64,000 nucleotides of DNA from Taishania sp. (GTDB lineage: Bacteria; Bacteroidota; Bacteroidia; Flavobacteriales_D; Crocinitomicaceae), in NCBI GenBank assembly GCA_030150045.1, contig JASLGM010000008.1:51130-115129 (forward strand), written 5' to 3'. The position numbers and the translations under genes were made by a program. This document shows, piece by piece, positions 43,262 through 51,507 of this stretch; the stretch's first letter is position 1; each line of letters opens with the position of its first letter. The notes under the pieces were generated by a model that searched no databases, had not been told where the DNA came from, and saw only the letters and a list, made by a program, of their open reading frames with translations.

Positions 43262-44197
43262 ATGATAAAAGATCTATTTATCTTTCTTTTTACTGTGGTT
43301 TTGTTATTGCAAAGCTGTGATTCTAATACCTCCATAGGTATAGGAGGGACGAAAAGTCAATTCTATAATAAAACAGGGCATCTACCTAATGTACCTGTAC
43401 GTATTGAGTTTTGTGACGAACAGGTAAACTTTCTCGAAGATGATTTGAAAGAAAGGTTAGATGCTGAAATCATTTTTGCGCAAAATGACATAAGTGCTTC
43501 CACTTTATTATTAAAAAGGACAAAGCGTTTCTTCCCCTTAATGGATAGTGTTCTTCGGGCTAATGATATGCCCTTAGATCTTAAATACATTGCAGCTTGT
43601 GAAAGTGGATTGAATCCAAATGAATTTAGAAGTGGGAGTGCAGGTATTTGGCAGTTGAAGGAGACCATGGCTTTAGAAATGGGGTTGCAAGTCAATGAGT
43701 TCATTGACGAACGATTTGATGTAGTAAAGAGCACGCAAGCAGTATGTGATTTTTTCAGGAAAGCATATAGTAGTTTTATAGATTGGCCAACGCGAATCAT
43801 TGCCCTGAATCGAGGGGTAAGTAATGTGCAAATTGCACTTAGAAATCAACAAACCGACACTTATTTTGATACGCAATTTAGCGCTGAAACTAGTCGTTAT
43901 GTTTTTCGTGTTATTTCTTTGATGTTACTTGTCGAGTCACCTGATGATTATGGATTTAAACTAACGGATTACGATTATTACTACCCGTACAAGTCTCGTA
44001 AAGTTACTGTTGATGGGAAAGTAGGTAATTTAAAACATTGGGCAAAGGAACAAGGGATCAATTATAAAATCGTGCGAATACTGAATCCGTGGATACTAAA
44101 AGAAGTTTTGCCAAGTGGTAAAAACTTTGAGTTAAGAATCCCGAATGATTTATCGAATCTTAAACCTTATGGAAAAAATGAAGATGGAAGAAGTTGA
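43262..44197 (+). CDS. Lytic transglycosylase lipoprotein (SLT domain)
   Basis: 311 residues. A lipoprotein signal ends at LLQSC (about residue 19). The SLT-type domain spans about 85-210, with the catalytic Glu in YIAACESGLNP and SGSAGIWQLKETMALEMGLQ, as in the MltD type. The C-terminal 60 residues (GNLKHWAKEQGINYKIVRIL) look like a LysM-related glycan-binding module. Cuts peptidoglycan glycan strands. Its end overlaps the uvrA start region. Confidence 0.9.
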   Translation: MIKDLFIFLFTVVLLLQSCDSNTSIGIGGTKSQFYNKTGHLPNVPVRIEFCDEQVNFLEDDLKERLDAEIIFAQNDISASTLLLKRTKRFFPLMDSVLRANDMPLDLKYIAACESGLNPNEFRSGSAGIWQLKETMALEMGLQVNEFIDERFDVVKSTQAVCDFFRKAYSSFIDWPTRIIALNRGVSNVQIALRNQQTDTYFDTQFSAETSRYVFRVISLMLLVESPDDYGFKLTDYDYYYPYKSRKVTVDGKVGNLKHWAKEQGINYKIVRILNPWILKEVLPSGKNFELRIPNDLSNLKPYGKNEDGRS

Positions 44198-47015
44198 ATA
44201 CATTGAAATCTTTGGAGCCAGAGAACATAATCTAAAAAACATTGATCTTAAAATTCCAAGGAATAAATTGGTCGTGTTTACAGGGTTGAGTGGAAGCGGT
44301 AAGTCTTCGTTAGCATTCGATACAATTTTCGCGGAAGGTCAACGCCGCTATCTAGAAACATTTTCAGCTTATGCTAGACAATTCCTAGGTGGACTAGAAC
44401 GCCCAGATGTAGATAAAATAAACGGACTTTCCCCAGTTATTTCTATTGAACAAAAAACGACTAATCGTTCGCCAAGATCTACCGTTGGAACCGTAACTGA
44501 ATTGTACGATTTTATTCGACTGTTATTCGCAAGGGTTGGAACCGCTGTCTCTCACATGACTGGCGAAGCAATGGTGAAATATTCAGATGAGCAAATAGTT
44601 GATTTGATTTCATCAACCTATTTAAATAAAAAGGTGTTTATTTTAGCGCCATTGGTGAAAGGACGAAAAGGACATTACCGGGAATTGTTTGAGCAAATAT
44701 TGCGACAAGGATATACAAAGGTAAGGGTTGATGGTGAAATACGCGATATCGAGAAGGGGATGCGATTAGATCGATACAAAGTACATGATATTGATGTGGT
44801 AATCGATCGGTTAGCTGTTGACGATAAAAGTAAAAGAAGGATTTACGATGCCATCGTATTGGCTATGAAATTGGGGAAAAAGGAGATGATGGTCATGGAC
44901 TTTGAAACTCAGGAAAGTAAACATTTTTCTAGAATGTTAATGTGTCCCACCTCAGGAATTTCTTATCCTGAACCTGAACCTAGTTTGTTTTCATTCAATA
45001 CACCTTATGGGGCTTGTCCTAATTGTAATGGTTTGGGAGAAGTGATGGAGGCTGATATTGACAAAATTATTCCAGATCGTTCAAAATCCATAAAGCAAGG
45101 AGGAATAGCACCTTTAGGTGATTATAAAAATTCATGGCTTTATGATAAAATAGATGTCTATTTACAACAGATTGATCTTAGTTTAAAAACTCCTATTGCA
45201 GATATCCCCGAAGAACACCTTAATGTTTTGTTGTACGGAAATGAAGGTATGGAGGTAAAGGGGAAAAACACAAGTACTTTTGAAGGTATAATTTCTTTCA
45301 TCTCAAGACATTCTAGCGAAAGCTCTGCTGCTATCCAAAGATGGGCACAAAGTTTTATGAATAAGGTTTGCTGTGATTCTTGTCAAGGCATGCGTTTGAA
45401 ACAAGAAGCTCTTTATTTTAAAATTGATGGCAAAAGCATTGGAGAATTAGCCCAAATGGATCTTTCTGATCTGAAGCCTTTCTTTGAAGAGGTAGAACTT
45501 TCTTTTTCTCCAGATCAACAACGTATTGCGTCCGAAATTCTAAAAGAAATTCGAAGCCGTTTGTCTTTCATACTTGATGTAGGATTGGATTATCTAACGC
45601 TTCACCGCTCTTCAAGAACACTATCAGGAGGTGAAGCTCAACGTATTCGGTTAGCTACTCAAATTGGAACTGAGTTGATGAATGTGTTATATATTTTAGA
45701 TGAACCTTCGATAGGCTTACATCAACGTGACAATACAAGATTGATAAACTCGCTGAAAAAACTCAGAGATACAGGTAACTCTGTGTTAGTGGTGGAGCAT
45801 GATAGGGAAATGATTGAAGCTGCGGATTTTGTTGTAGATATTGGACCTAAAGCTGGACGTTTCGGAGGGCAAATTATTAATGCTTGTACGGTAGATGAAA
45901 TGCTGGAAACGGATTCTATGACCACTCAATACTTGAAAGGCGTAAAACAAATTGCTATTCCTGAAGAAAGAAGAAAAGGGAATGGAAATTTCCTAACCTT
46001 AAAAGGTGCAACTGGGAATAACTTGAAAAATGTAAACCTTTCAATTCCTTTAGGAACATTTACTTGTATTACAGGCGTGTCAGGAAGCGGAAAGTCGTCC
46101 TTAATTAATGGTACTTTATATCCCATTCTTTTAGCCGAAATATATAATGGGGTGCGTAAGCCCCTACCTTATTCATCCATTTCAGGACTCGAGTTTTTAG
46201 ACAAAGTCATTGAAATTGACCAAAGTCCAATTGGTAGAACGCCAAGATCAAACCCAGCAACTTATACAAAAGTGTTTGATGAGATTCGCTCCTTATTTGC
46301 TGCTTTGCCAGAATCTCAAATTAGAGGATATAAACCCGGACGTTTTTCTTTCAATGTTTCTGGTGGACGATGCGAGACTTGTAAAGGAGGAGGTATGAAA
46401 CTTATTGAAATGAACTTTTTACCAGATGTCTATGTCGAATGTGAATCATGTGCTGGTAAAAGGTACAACAGAGAAACACTAGAAGTAAGGTTTAAAGGTA
46501 AATCTATTGGGGATATACTGGAAATGACAATCGAAGAAGGGGTGCCTTTCTTTGAATCTGTACCTAAAATACATCGTGTATTGACAACTTTAGACTCTGT
46601 TGGTTTAGGATATATTACTCTTGGACAATCATCAACAACGCTTTCGGGTGGAGAGGCGCAACGTATAAAGTTAGCAGCGGAATTAGCAAAGAAAAGTACA
46701 GGGAAAACTATTTATATATTGGATGAGCCTAGTACAGGATTACATTTTGAGGATATTCAAAATTTATTGAATGTTCTGCAACGGTTAGTGGATGAAGGAA
46801 ATTCTGTTTTGGTGATTGAGCACAACCTCGATTTAATTAAAGTGGCAGATTACATTATTGATGTAGGACCAGAAGGTGGACGTGCAGGTGGACAAATTGT
46901 AGCTAAAGGAACACCAGAAGAAATTGTCAAAAAAGCAATCAAAAAATCGCACACAGCTGCCTATCTAGCAGCCGAATTAAAAATGCATTTTCAATTGTTG
47001 AAAGCAAATAAATGA
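44169..47015 (+). CDS. uvrA: Excinuclease ABC subunit A
   Basis: DNA damage recognition ATPase of nucleotide excision repair. 948 residues from ATG 44169 (MEKMKMEEVEYIEIFGAREH); ATGs at 44145, 44178 and 44184 are also in frame, and all overlap the end of the transglycosylase gene. Walker A1 GLSGSGKSS and A2 GVSGSGKSS, signatures LSGGEAQRIRL and LSGGEAQRIKL. Zinc modules: CPTSG with CPNCNG (the first), CDSCQG, and CETCKG with CESCAG. Intact. Confidence 0.97.
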   Translation: MEKMKMEEVEYIEIFGAREHNLKNIDLKIPRNKLVVFTGLSGSGKSSLAFDTIFAEGQRRYLETFSAYARQFLGGLERPDVDKINGLSPVISIEQKTTNRSPRSTVGTVTELYDFIRLLFARVGTAVSHMTGEAMVKYSDEQIVDLISSTYLNKKVFILAPLVKGRKGHYRELFEQILRQGYTKVRVDGEIRDIEKGMRLDRYKVHDIDVVIDRLAVDDKSKRRIYDAIVLAMKLGKKEMMVMDFETQESKHFSRMLMCPTSGISYPEPEPSLFSFNTPYGACPNCNGLGEVMEADIDKIIPDRSKSIKQGGIAPLGDYKNSWLYDKIDVYLQQIDLSLKTPIADIPEEHLNVLLYGNEGMEVKGKNTSTFEGIISFISRHSSESSAAIQRWAQSFMNKVCCDSCQGMRLKQEALYFKIDGKSIGELAQMDLSDLKPFFEEVELSFSPDQQRIASEILKEIRSRLSFILDVGLDYLTLHRSSRTLSGGEAQRIRLATQIGTELMNVLYILDEPSIGLHQRDNTRLINSLKKLRDTGNSVLVVEHDREMIEAADFVVDIGPKAGRFGGQIINACTVDEMLETDSMTTQYLKGVKQIAIPEERRKGNGNFLTLKGATGNNLKNVNLSIPLGTFTCITGVSGSGKSSLINGTLYPILLAEIYNGVRKPLPYSSISGLEFLDKVIEIDQSPIGRTPRSNPATYTKVFDEIRSLFAALPESQIRGYKPGRFSFNVSGGRCETCKGGGMKLIEMNFLPDVYVECESCAGKRYNRETLEVRFKGKSIGDILEMTIEEGVPFFESVPKIHRVLTTLDSVGLGYITLGQSSTTLSGGEAQRIKLAAELAKKSTGKTIYILDEPSTGLHFEDIQNLLNVLQRLVDEGNSVLVIEHNLDLIKVADYIIDVGPEGGRAGGQIVAKGTPEEIVKKAIKKSHTAAYLAAELKMHFQLLKANK

Positions 47016-47016
47016 A

Positions 47017-47052
47017 GATAAGGGATGAGAAGTTTCCCTTATCTTGTTTTTT
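47017..47052 (+). terminator. Rho-independent terminator after uvrA
   Basis: GATAAGGGA (47017-47025) pairs with TCCCTTATC (47035-47043); TTGTTTTTTT follows. Confidence 0.9.
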
Positions 47053-47054
47053 TA

Positions 47055-47096
47055 ATTCTAAATCTTGTTAAAAAAAGAAGTTTCTTCTTTTAGAAT
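47055..47096. repeat. Inverted repeat upstream of the M20 peptidase gene
   Basis: An inner hairpin AAAAGAAG/CTTCTTTT (47073-47080, 47084-47091) lies inside an outer pair ATTCTAA/TTAGAAT (47055-47061, 47090-47096). The outer and inner right arms share two bases, so both cannot form fully. Could be an operator or a weak second terminator; no function is clear. Confidence 0.4.
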
Positions 47097-47172
47097 GCTG
47101 TAATTTGCAATGAATTAAATTATTGGTGCAGTGGATACTCAAGATTACTGTACGAATGAATGTAAACAAAGC

Positions 47173-48708
47173 ATGAAAAAGTTATTTATCGCCCTTCTCC
47201 TTTTGGTTGTTTTATTGGTGGGGATTTTAGTCGTAAAAACCTTCACCTATCCCTTTGCAAAGCCGATAGAAGTCTTAACTAAAACGCAAGAATTACCTAT
47301 AGATGTAGACGCAGTTAAGCGTTTTGCGGGTGGAATTCAAATCCCAACTGTTTCAACAGGTGAATTAGGAGACTTCGATTATTCAACCTTTGAGACCTTC
47401 AAAATGTATTTGAAAGAACACTATCCATTGGTGTTTGAAAAAGCGGAATATTACGAAGTCAATACCTATGGAATGGTTTTTCGATTAAAAGGAAGTGAAC
47501 CGTCGTTATTGCCTATATTATTCCTCTCTCACCAAGATGTTGTGCCTCCAGGAGATGCATCTGTAAAAAATGCAAGTCCAAATACCATTTTTCAACCCAG
47601 CGACACTCCCATTCCTCCAATTGATAAAGTTTCAAAAGAATGGGATTACCCAGCATTTTCTGGAGCGGTAGCCAATGGACGAATCTACGGAAGAGGTACT
47701 TTAGACATGAAAGGAATGTTATTTGCCTTGATGGAAAGCTTCACAAAGATGATCGAAAAAGAAATTGTTCCTAAAAGAGATATTTATTTGGCTTTTGGTT
47801 TTGACGAAGAAGTTGGAGGAAGAAAAGGTGCCGTGAATATTGCACAAGATTTTAAGAATAAAGGACTGGTTTTCGATGCTGTTTATGATGAGGGGGGTGT
47901 TGTACTTGAAAAAGGTAGTGTAGAAGGAATTGATTCAGAAGTAGCCTTGATTGGTTGTGCAGAAAAAGGATTTCTGTCCGCGAAGATAACCGTAAAAGGA
48001 TTAGGAGGACACTCTTCGATGCCTCCATTAGAAAGTGCTATCGGAAAAGCTGCAATCATTATGCAACGCCTAGAAAAAGAACAAATCAAACCAATTATGA
48101 CTCCGGTAATGGAGGCCTTTTTTAAAAATGTTGGTGGAAGTATGCCTTTTGTAAATCGCATGGCGATTGCTAATCAGTGGTTGCTACAACCTTTGTTGTT
48201 AAAACAATTGGAGAAAAGTAATACGACGAATGCATTGATTCGTACCACTACGGCATTGACAATGATGAAAGGGAGTGACGGAACAAACGTCCTTTCTCCA
48301 GAAGTGAGTTTTGTGGTGAACTTCCGTTTGTTGCCCGGAAATTCAGTGAAAGATGTTAAGGATCACTTAGCAAAAGCAACAAAAGGATTTGATGTGAAAA
48401 TTGATGAAATTGATTTTACACGAGGCGCTTCTGACGTTTCACCAATGGACAGTAAAGCGTATCAAATGATTGTTAAAGGAATTGAAGAAGTATATCCAAA
48501 TGCAATTGTAACCCCTTATTTGACTGTTGGTGGAACAGATGCTTACAAATATCAAATTGTGAGTAAGAACATTTATCGCTTCATTCCATTCAAAATAAAC
48601 AATAACGAACAACAAGGTATTCACAGTACAAACGAATACATCAGTATTGCAAATTACATGCGCATGATGAGGTATTTTGATTACATCATGTTGAATTACG
48701 ATAAATAA
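47173..48708 (+). CDS. M20-family metallopeptidase, membrane-anchored
   Basis: 511 residues from MKKLFIALLLLVVLLVGILV, a signal anchor; a GTG at 47131 is in frame but gives a tail without typical features. Zinc-site segments: PILFLSHQDVVPPGD, GRGTLDMKGMLFALMES, FGFDEEVGGRKGA. The dimerisation domain starts near KGFLSAKITVKGLGGHSSMP. Resembles the carboxypeptidase S/PM20D1 branch. Cleaves peptides or N-acyl amino acids; substrate unknown. Single-gene unit between two terminators. Confidence 0.92.
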   Translation: MKKLFIALLLLVVLLVGILVVKTFTYPFAKPIEVLTKTQELPIDVDAVKRFAGGIQIPTVSTGELGDFDYSTFETFKMYLKEHYPLVFEKAEYYEVNTYGMVFRLKGSEPSLLPILFLSHQDVVPPGDASVKNASPNTIFQPSDTPIPPIDKVSKEWDYPAFSGAVANGRIYGRGTLDMKGMLFALMESFTKMIEKEIVPKRDIYLAFGFDEEVGGRKGAVNIAQDFKNKGLVFDAVYDEGGVVLEKGSVEGIDSEVALIGCAEKGFLSAKITVKGLGGHSSMPPLESAIGKAAIIMQRLEKEQIKPIMTPVMEAFFKNVGGSMPFVNRMAIANQWLLQPLLLKQLEKSNTTNALIRTTTALTMMKGSDGTNVLSPEVSFVVNFRLLPGNSVKDVKDHLAKATKGFDVKIDEIDFTRGASDVSPMDSKAYQMIVKGIEEVYPNAIVTPYLTVGGTDAYKYQIVSKNIYRFIPFKINNNEQQGIHSTNEYISIANYMRMMRYFDYIMLNYDK

Positions 48709-48724
48709 GGAATTTTTATTCCAT

Positions 48725-48756
48725 AAAAAAAGGAAGGACAGCTGTTCCTCCTTTTT
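48725..48756. terminator. Bidirectional terminator between the M20 and GEVED genes
   Basis: AAAAAGGA (48727-48734) pairs with TCCTTTTT (48749-48756), and GGA with TCC inside after a one-base bulge. T runs result on both strands, suiting the two converging genes. Confidence 0.85.
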
Positions 48757-48776
48757 GTTTTTATAACTTTATTGCA

Positions 48777-49580
48777 TTATTTTTTCGAGAAGCGAATACT
48801 TTGATTTCCACTTTTTGAAGAAACCGATAGGATGTAAATCCCCGTGTTTAAAGATGAAATATCCACTTTTGTATTTCCTGCCGTTAACTTTGCGTCCATA
48901 ACTTTTTTACCAAGTAAATCATAGATTGCCGCACTCGAAGATTCCGTAACAGCATTAATAAACAACGTGTTCTCAGCTGGATTTGGGTGAATAGATAACG
49001 CATTTTGTTTTACCGTTTTTGTACTCAATCCTCCAACATGAATTGTGAAATCTACCGCTTGACCAAAACCCGGAAAAGCCCCCATTCCAAAAGCGTCCAT
49101 TTCAATAGCACATGGATTAATAATGGCGATTGACTCATCATCTGTGTATGTTTTTGTAATGCGAATACGTGTTGAACCTATAGTTGCCGCAGCAGGAACA
49201 GTCAATTGATAAACCACAGAAACATTATCGTCACCGTCTGAGCCTGTCAATGTTCCTAATTCATATACTTCACCTGCATCGTCCAAAACACCATTTTTAT
49301 TCCAGTCAATAAAGGCAACAATATTATTGTCAAAATCACCAGCCGTATTTCCTTTAACTGTAATGGTGTAGGTTTGACCCTGAGCCACTGACACCGATTG
49401 CGCGGTTTTATCGATTAAAATATCATTTTCATTTTGATTTTCGATCAATACGTCCCCGATTTTAATACTCGTAATGAGTTCAACAGTTCCATCAGTAGGA
49501 ATGTCACAATAAGGATTAGGGAAAGTTTGTGCATGTGTTCCGAAGGCTAAAAGCGCTGCAAAAAGAGTAAAATGTTTCAT
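48777..49580 (-). CDS. Secreted GEVED-domain protein with T9SS type A sorting domain
   Basis: 267 residues. Signal peptide at about 1-17 (ending GTHAQT). A GEVED-type beta domain covers about 30-190 (VAFIDWNKNGVLDDAGEVYE, then the marker NPCAIEMDAFGM and VDFTIHV). The C-terminal 75 residues (LSIHPNPAENTLFINAV, IYDLLGKKVMDAK, LNTGIYILSV) form the type A T9SS sorting signal, normally removed at the surface. Ligand or enzyme role unknown. Confidence 0.9.
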   Translation of the reverse strand: MKHFTLFAALLAFGTHAQTFPNPYCDIPTDGTVELITSIKIGDVLIENQNENDILIDKTAQSVSVAQGQTYTITVKGNTAGDFDNNIVAFIDWNKNGVLDDAGEVYELGTLTGSDGDDNVSVVYQLTVPAAATIGSTRIRITKTYTDDESIAIINPCAIEMDAFGMGAFPGFGQAVDFTIHVGGLSTKTVKQNALSIHPNPAENTLFINAVTESSSAAIYDLLGKKVMDAKLTAGNTKVDISSLNTGIYILSVSSKSGNQSIRFSKK

Positions 49581-49657
49581 AAAAGTGTATGTATATATTT
49601 ACTTAAGGTAACTATTTTTTTTAGAAATACGATAAAAGTGGATAAAGTTTTTTTCTA

Positions 49658-49777
49658 GGGCGTTTCCTTTTCGCATCCCAATATTCTTGGGAAGCGAAAG
49701 GTCGGGCTATTCGCTTTATCTTTTTTCTTCAAGAAAAACTTGAAGAGAAAAAAGGATGCCGCTACTATCCCTAACGC
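49658..49777 (+). repeat. Family 1 repeat, copy B
   Basis: GGGCGTT to CTAACGC, 120 nt. Hairpin 1: CCTTTTCGC with GCGAAAGG, then TCCCAA with TTGGGA. The linker is TCGGGCTATTCGC. Hairpin 2 is a long A/T-rich stem (TCTTTTTTC...CTTCAAG with CTTGAAG...GAAAAAAGGA). Tail: CCGCTACTATCCCTAACGC. Confidence 0.82.
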
Positions 49778-49806
49778 GGAAATCTTGGTTTTTACTATAA
49801 ACCCAT

Positions 49807-49950
49807 CTGCCAGGGCGGAGCGTGCTAGCTAAAGGCAGTGGAAACAAAGTGAACGCTAACTTGCCGCTGCGACCAACGGAAGCACGTGGCAGGTAGCTAG
49901 TGAACTTGTTTGTACGCTTTTACTAAAACGCGTAGACCGTTAAGGCAGCC
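49807..49950 (+). repeat. Family 2 structured repeat, copy B
   Basis: 144 nt, same length as copy A and alignable without gaps. P1 CTGCC/GGCAG (49807-49811, 49944-49948) shows T-A where copy A has A-T. P2 is 49838-49847 with 49906-49915; P3 is GCCGC (49863-49867) with GTGGC (49886-49890), the U-G or T-G pair included. The invariant segment CTGCGACCA-A-CGGAAGCACGT is at 49867-49887. CTAGCTA (49825-49831) is also fully complementary to TAGCTAG (49894-49900), which would be a pseudoknot with P2. Confidence 0.82.
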
Positions 49951-50127
49951 AGAAGATTATTAATAAGTTTTAAGCCTGTAATAAGTATTTATATTTCATA
50001 CAATTGACAGATAGCTTAGTTGTAATTGGATTTTTACGGGAATTTTATAGTATTTTAAAACTAAATATGGGGTTGACTAGGTATATTTTTTATAAAAATA
50101 ATTTTTTACTCAGCTTTATTCCTTATC

Positions 50128-50160
50128 TTGAATAATTGTAGCGGAACTACATTACCTTTT
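50128..50160 (+). promoter_or_regulatory. Putative promoter of the TPR gene
   Basis: TTG (50128-50130) and TACCTTTT (50153-50160, one base off consensus), spaced by 22. Between them lies a small inverted repeat TGTAG/CTACA (50137-50141, 50147-50151), which could be an operator. Confidence 0.4.
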
Positions 50161-50174
50161 TATTATTTACTACA

Positions 50175-51254
50175 ATGAAAACAAATGCTATGCATAAATT
50201 GATTTTTGTATTACTTTTTCATCTTTCGTCTTTCCCTTTATTGGCACAAACGAATAAAGAAATTGCCTACTCAAAAGGGATGGAAGCAATTAAATTAATG
50301 GATGAGGGGAAGATCGATGAAAGTATTAATATATTAAAAGTATGTCAAAAACTTGATCCTGATAATTATGTTTATCCGTATGAAATTGCTTTTGCGCACG
50401 TTCAAAAAGATGAATATGGAAAAGCGATAAAAATTCTAAATAAAGTAAAAAAATACAAGACAATTAACAGTCAAGTTTATCAATTATTAGGTAACTGTCA
50501 TAGTTTTAATGGGAGTCCTGAAAAAGCTATAAAAGAGTATGAAGAGGGGATGAAATATTTTCCAAATGCAGGAAATCTTTATTTAGAAAAAGGAAATATA
50601 TTTTTAGGAAAAGCCGATTATCTTAGCGCAATTGAAAACTACGAAAAGGGTATTGCGATTGCTCCCTATTTTCCGTCAAACTATTACCGTTTGGCTAAAT
50701 TACTTCTTTCTTCTAATGATAAGTTGTCAGGATTAATCTATGGTGAAATTTTTATGAATTTAGAAATGAGTTCGCAGCGGACTTTAGAAATGAGTGAATT
50801 ACTTTTCAAAACATATAAGGCAGGAATTTTTTTTGCTGAAGATTCTTATAAAGTTGATCTTTGTAAAATAGTTATTGATGGTGCGGATTTTAAATCAAAC
50901 GAAGCATTTAAATTTCCTTTTTGCGCTGTTTTCGCTAAGCACTTTGCTTTAGCAATAATTGGGGAACAATCCTTTGGTTTAGAATCATTCTCACGAATGA
51001 GACAAAAATTCATTCAAAACTTTTTCAAAGAGGATTTTAAAAGTTATCCGAATGCACTTTTATCATTTCAGAAGTCATTATTAGATGAGGGTTTATTTGA
51101 CGCCTACAATCATTATTTATTTCAAATGAGGGCAGAAGAAGAATTTGAAGGTTGGTTGGAAACGAACAAAGAGGATTATAAAAGGTTTGCTGAATGGTAT
51201 ATACAAGATCAGAACAGTATTGAAATAACAACCGAGAATAGATTTATTAGATAA
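50175..51254 (+). CDS. Exported TPR-repeat protein
   Basis: 359 residues. Signal peptide at about 1-25 (ending LLAQT). At least four TPR units follow to about residue 180: YSKGMEAIKLMDEGKIDESI, YVYPYEIAFAHVQKDEYGKA, VYQLLGNCHSFNGSPEKAIK, and GNLYLEKGNIFLGKADYLSA. The rest is helical without known motifs. TPR proteins mediate protein contacts; partner unknown. Bracketed with the ABC-F gene by the 304-nt direct repeats. Confidence 0.85.
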   Translation: MKTNAMHKLIFVLLFHLSSFPLLAQTNKEIAYSKGMEAIKLMDEGKIDESINILKVCQKLDPDNYVYPYEIAFAHVQKDEYGKAIKILNKVKKYKTINSQVYQLLGNCHSFNGSPEKAIKEYEEGMKYFPNAGNLYLEKGNIFLGKADYLSAIENYEKGIAIAPYFPSNYYRLAKLLLSSNDKLSGLIYGEIFMNLEMSSQRTLEMSELLFKTYKAGIFFAEDSYKVDLCKIVIDGADFKSNEAFKFPFCAVFAKHFALAIIGEQSFGLESFSRMRQKFIQNFFKEDFKSYPNALLSFQKSLLDEGLFDAYNHYLFQMRAEEEFEGWLETNKEDYKRFAEWYIQDQNSIEITTENRFIR

Positions 51255-51507
51255 AACAATAATGCTGTAATTGGTATTAAATCTCTGTTTTTTCTTTTCA
51301 CTTAAAGGGAAAACACAATTGAACATTTTCTTGCTCATTGTAGATATGCTGTCCTAGTTATGTGAGTTTTAATAATCAAAGGCGGGATTAAAATGTTGGT
51401 CTAAATTCCTCATTTCAATCCTCTGCCTTTTGAATTTGATAGGCAATCATTAAATTTCTACACTTTTACAGCTTTAATTTAGGATGTTGCTCAATCTCTG
51501 ATAGCGC
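51255..51507. other. Convergent gap between the TPR and ABC-F genes
   Basis: No gene is visible in these 253 bases. The only structure noticed is a weak inverted repeat, AAAGGC-G-GGATT (51378-51389) with AATCC-TCT-GCCTTT (51417-51430), without a T run. No convincing terminator was found for either gene. Confidence 0.4.

Larger units (their letters stand above)
49648..49951 (+). repeat. 304-nt direct repeat, left copy (family 1 + family 2)
   Basis: Nearly identical to 53246-53549 in the same orientation: four mismatches in 304 positions by eye and no gaps. It contains family 1 copy B, a 29-nt spacer and family 2 copy B. The identity begins at a run of seven T and stops right after GGCAGCCA. 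With its partner it brackets the TPR and ABC-F genes. It fills most of the 594-nt gap 49581-50174; the rest (49952-50174) is AT-rich and holds only a putative promoter. Confidence 0.92.

Noticed and set aside
49778..49806. CRISPR-type array from the recurring repeats
   Set aside because: The copies are hundreds to thousands of bases apart, without regular spacers or cas genes.
51378..51430. Terminator between the TPR and ABC-F genes
   Set aside because: The inverted repeat is interrupted, has a 27-nt loop and no T run.
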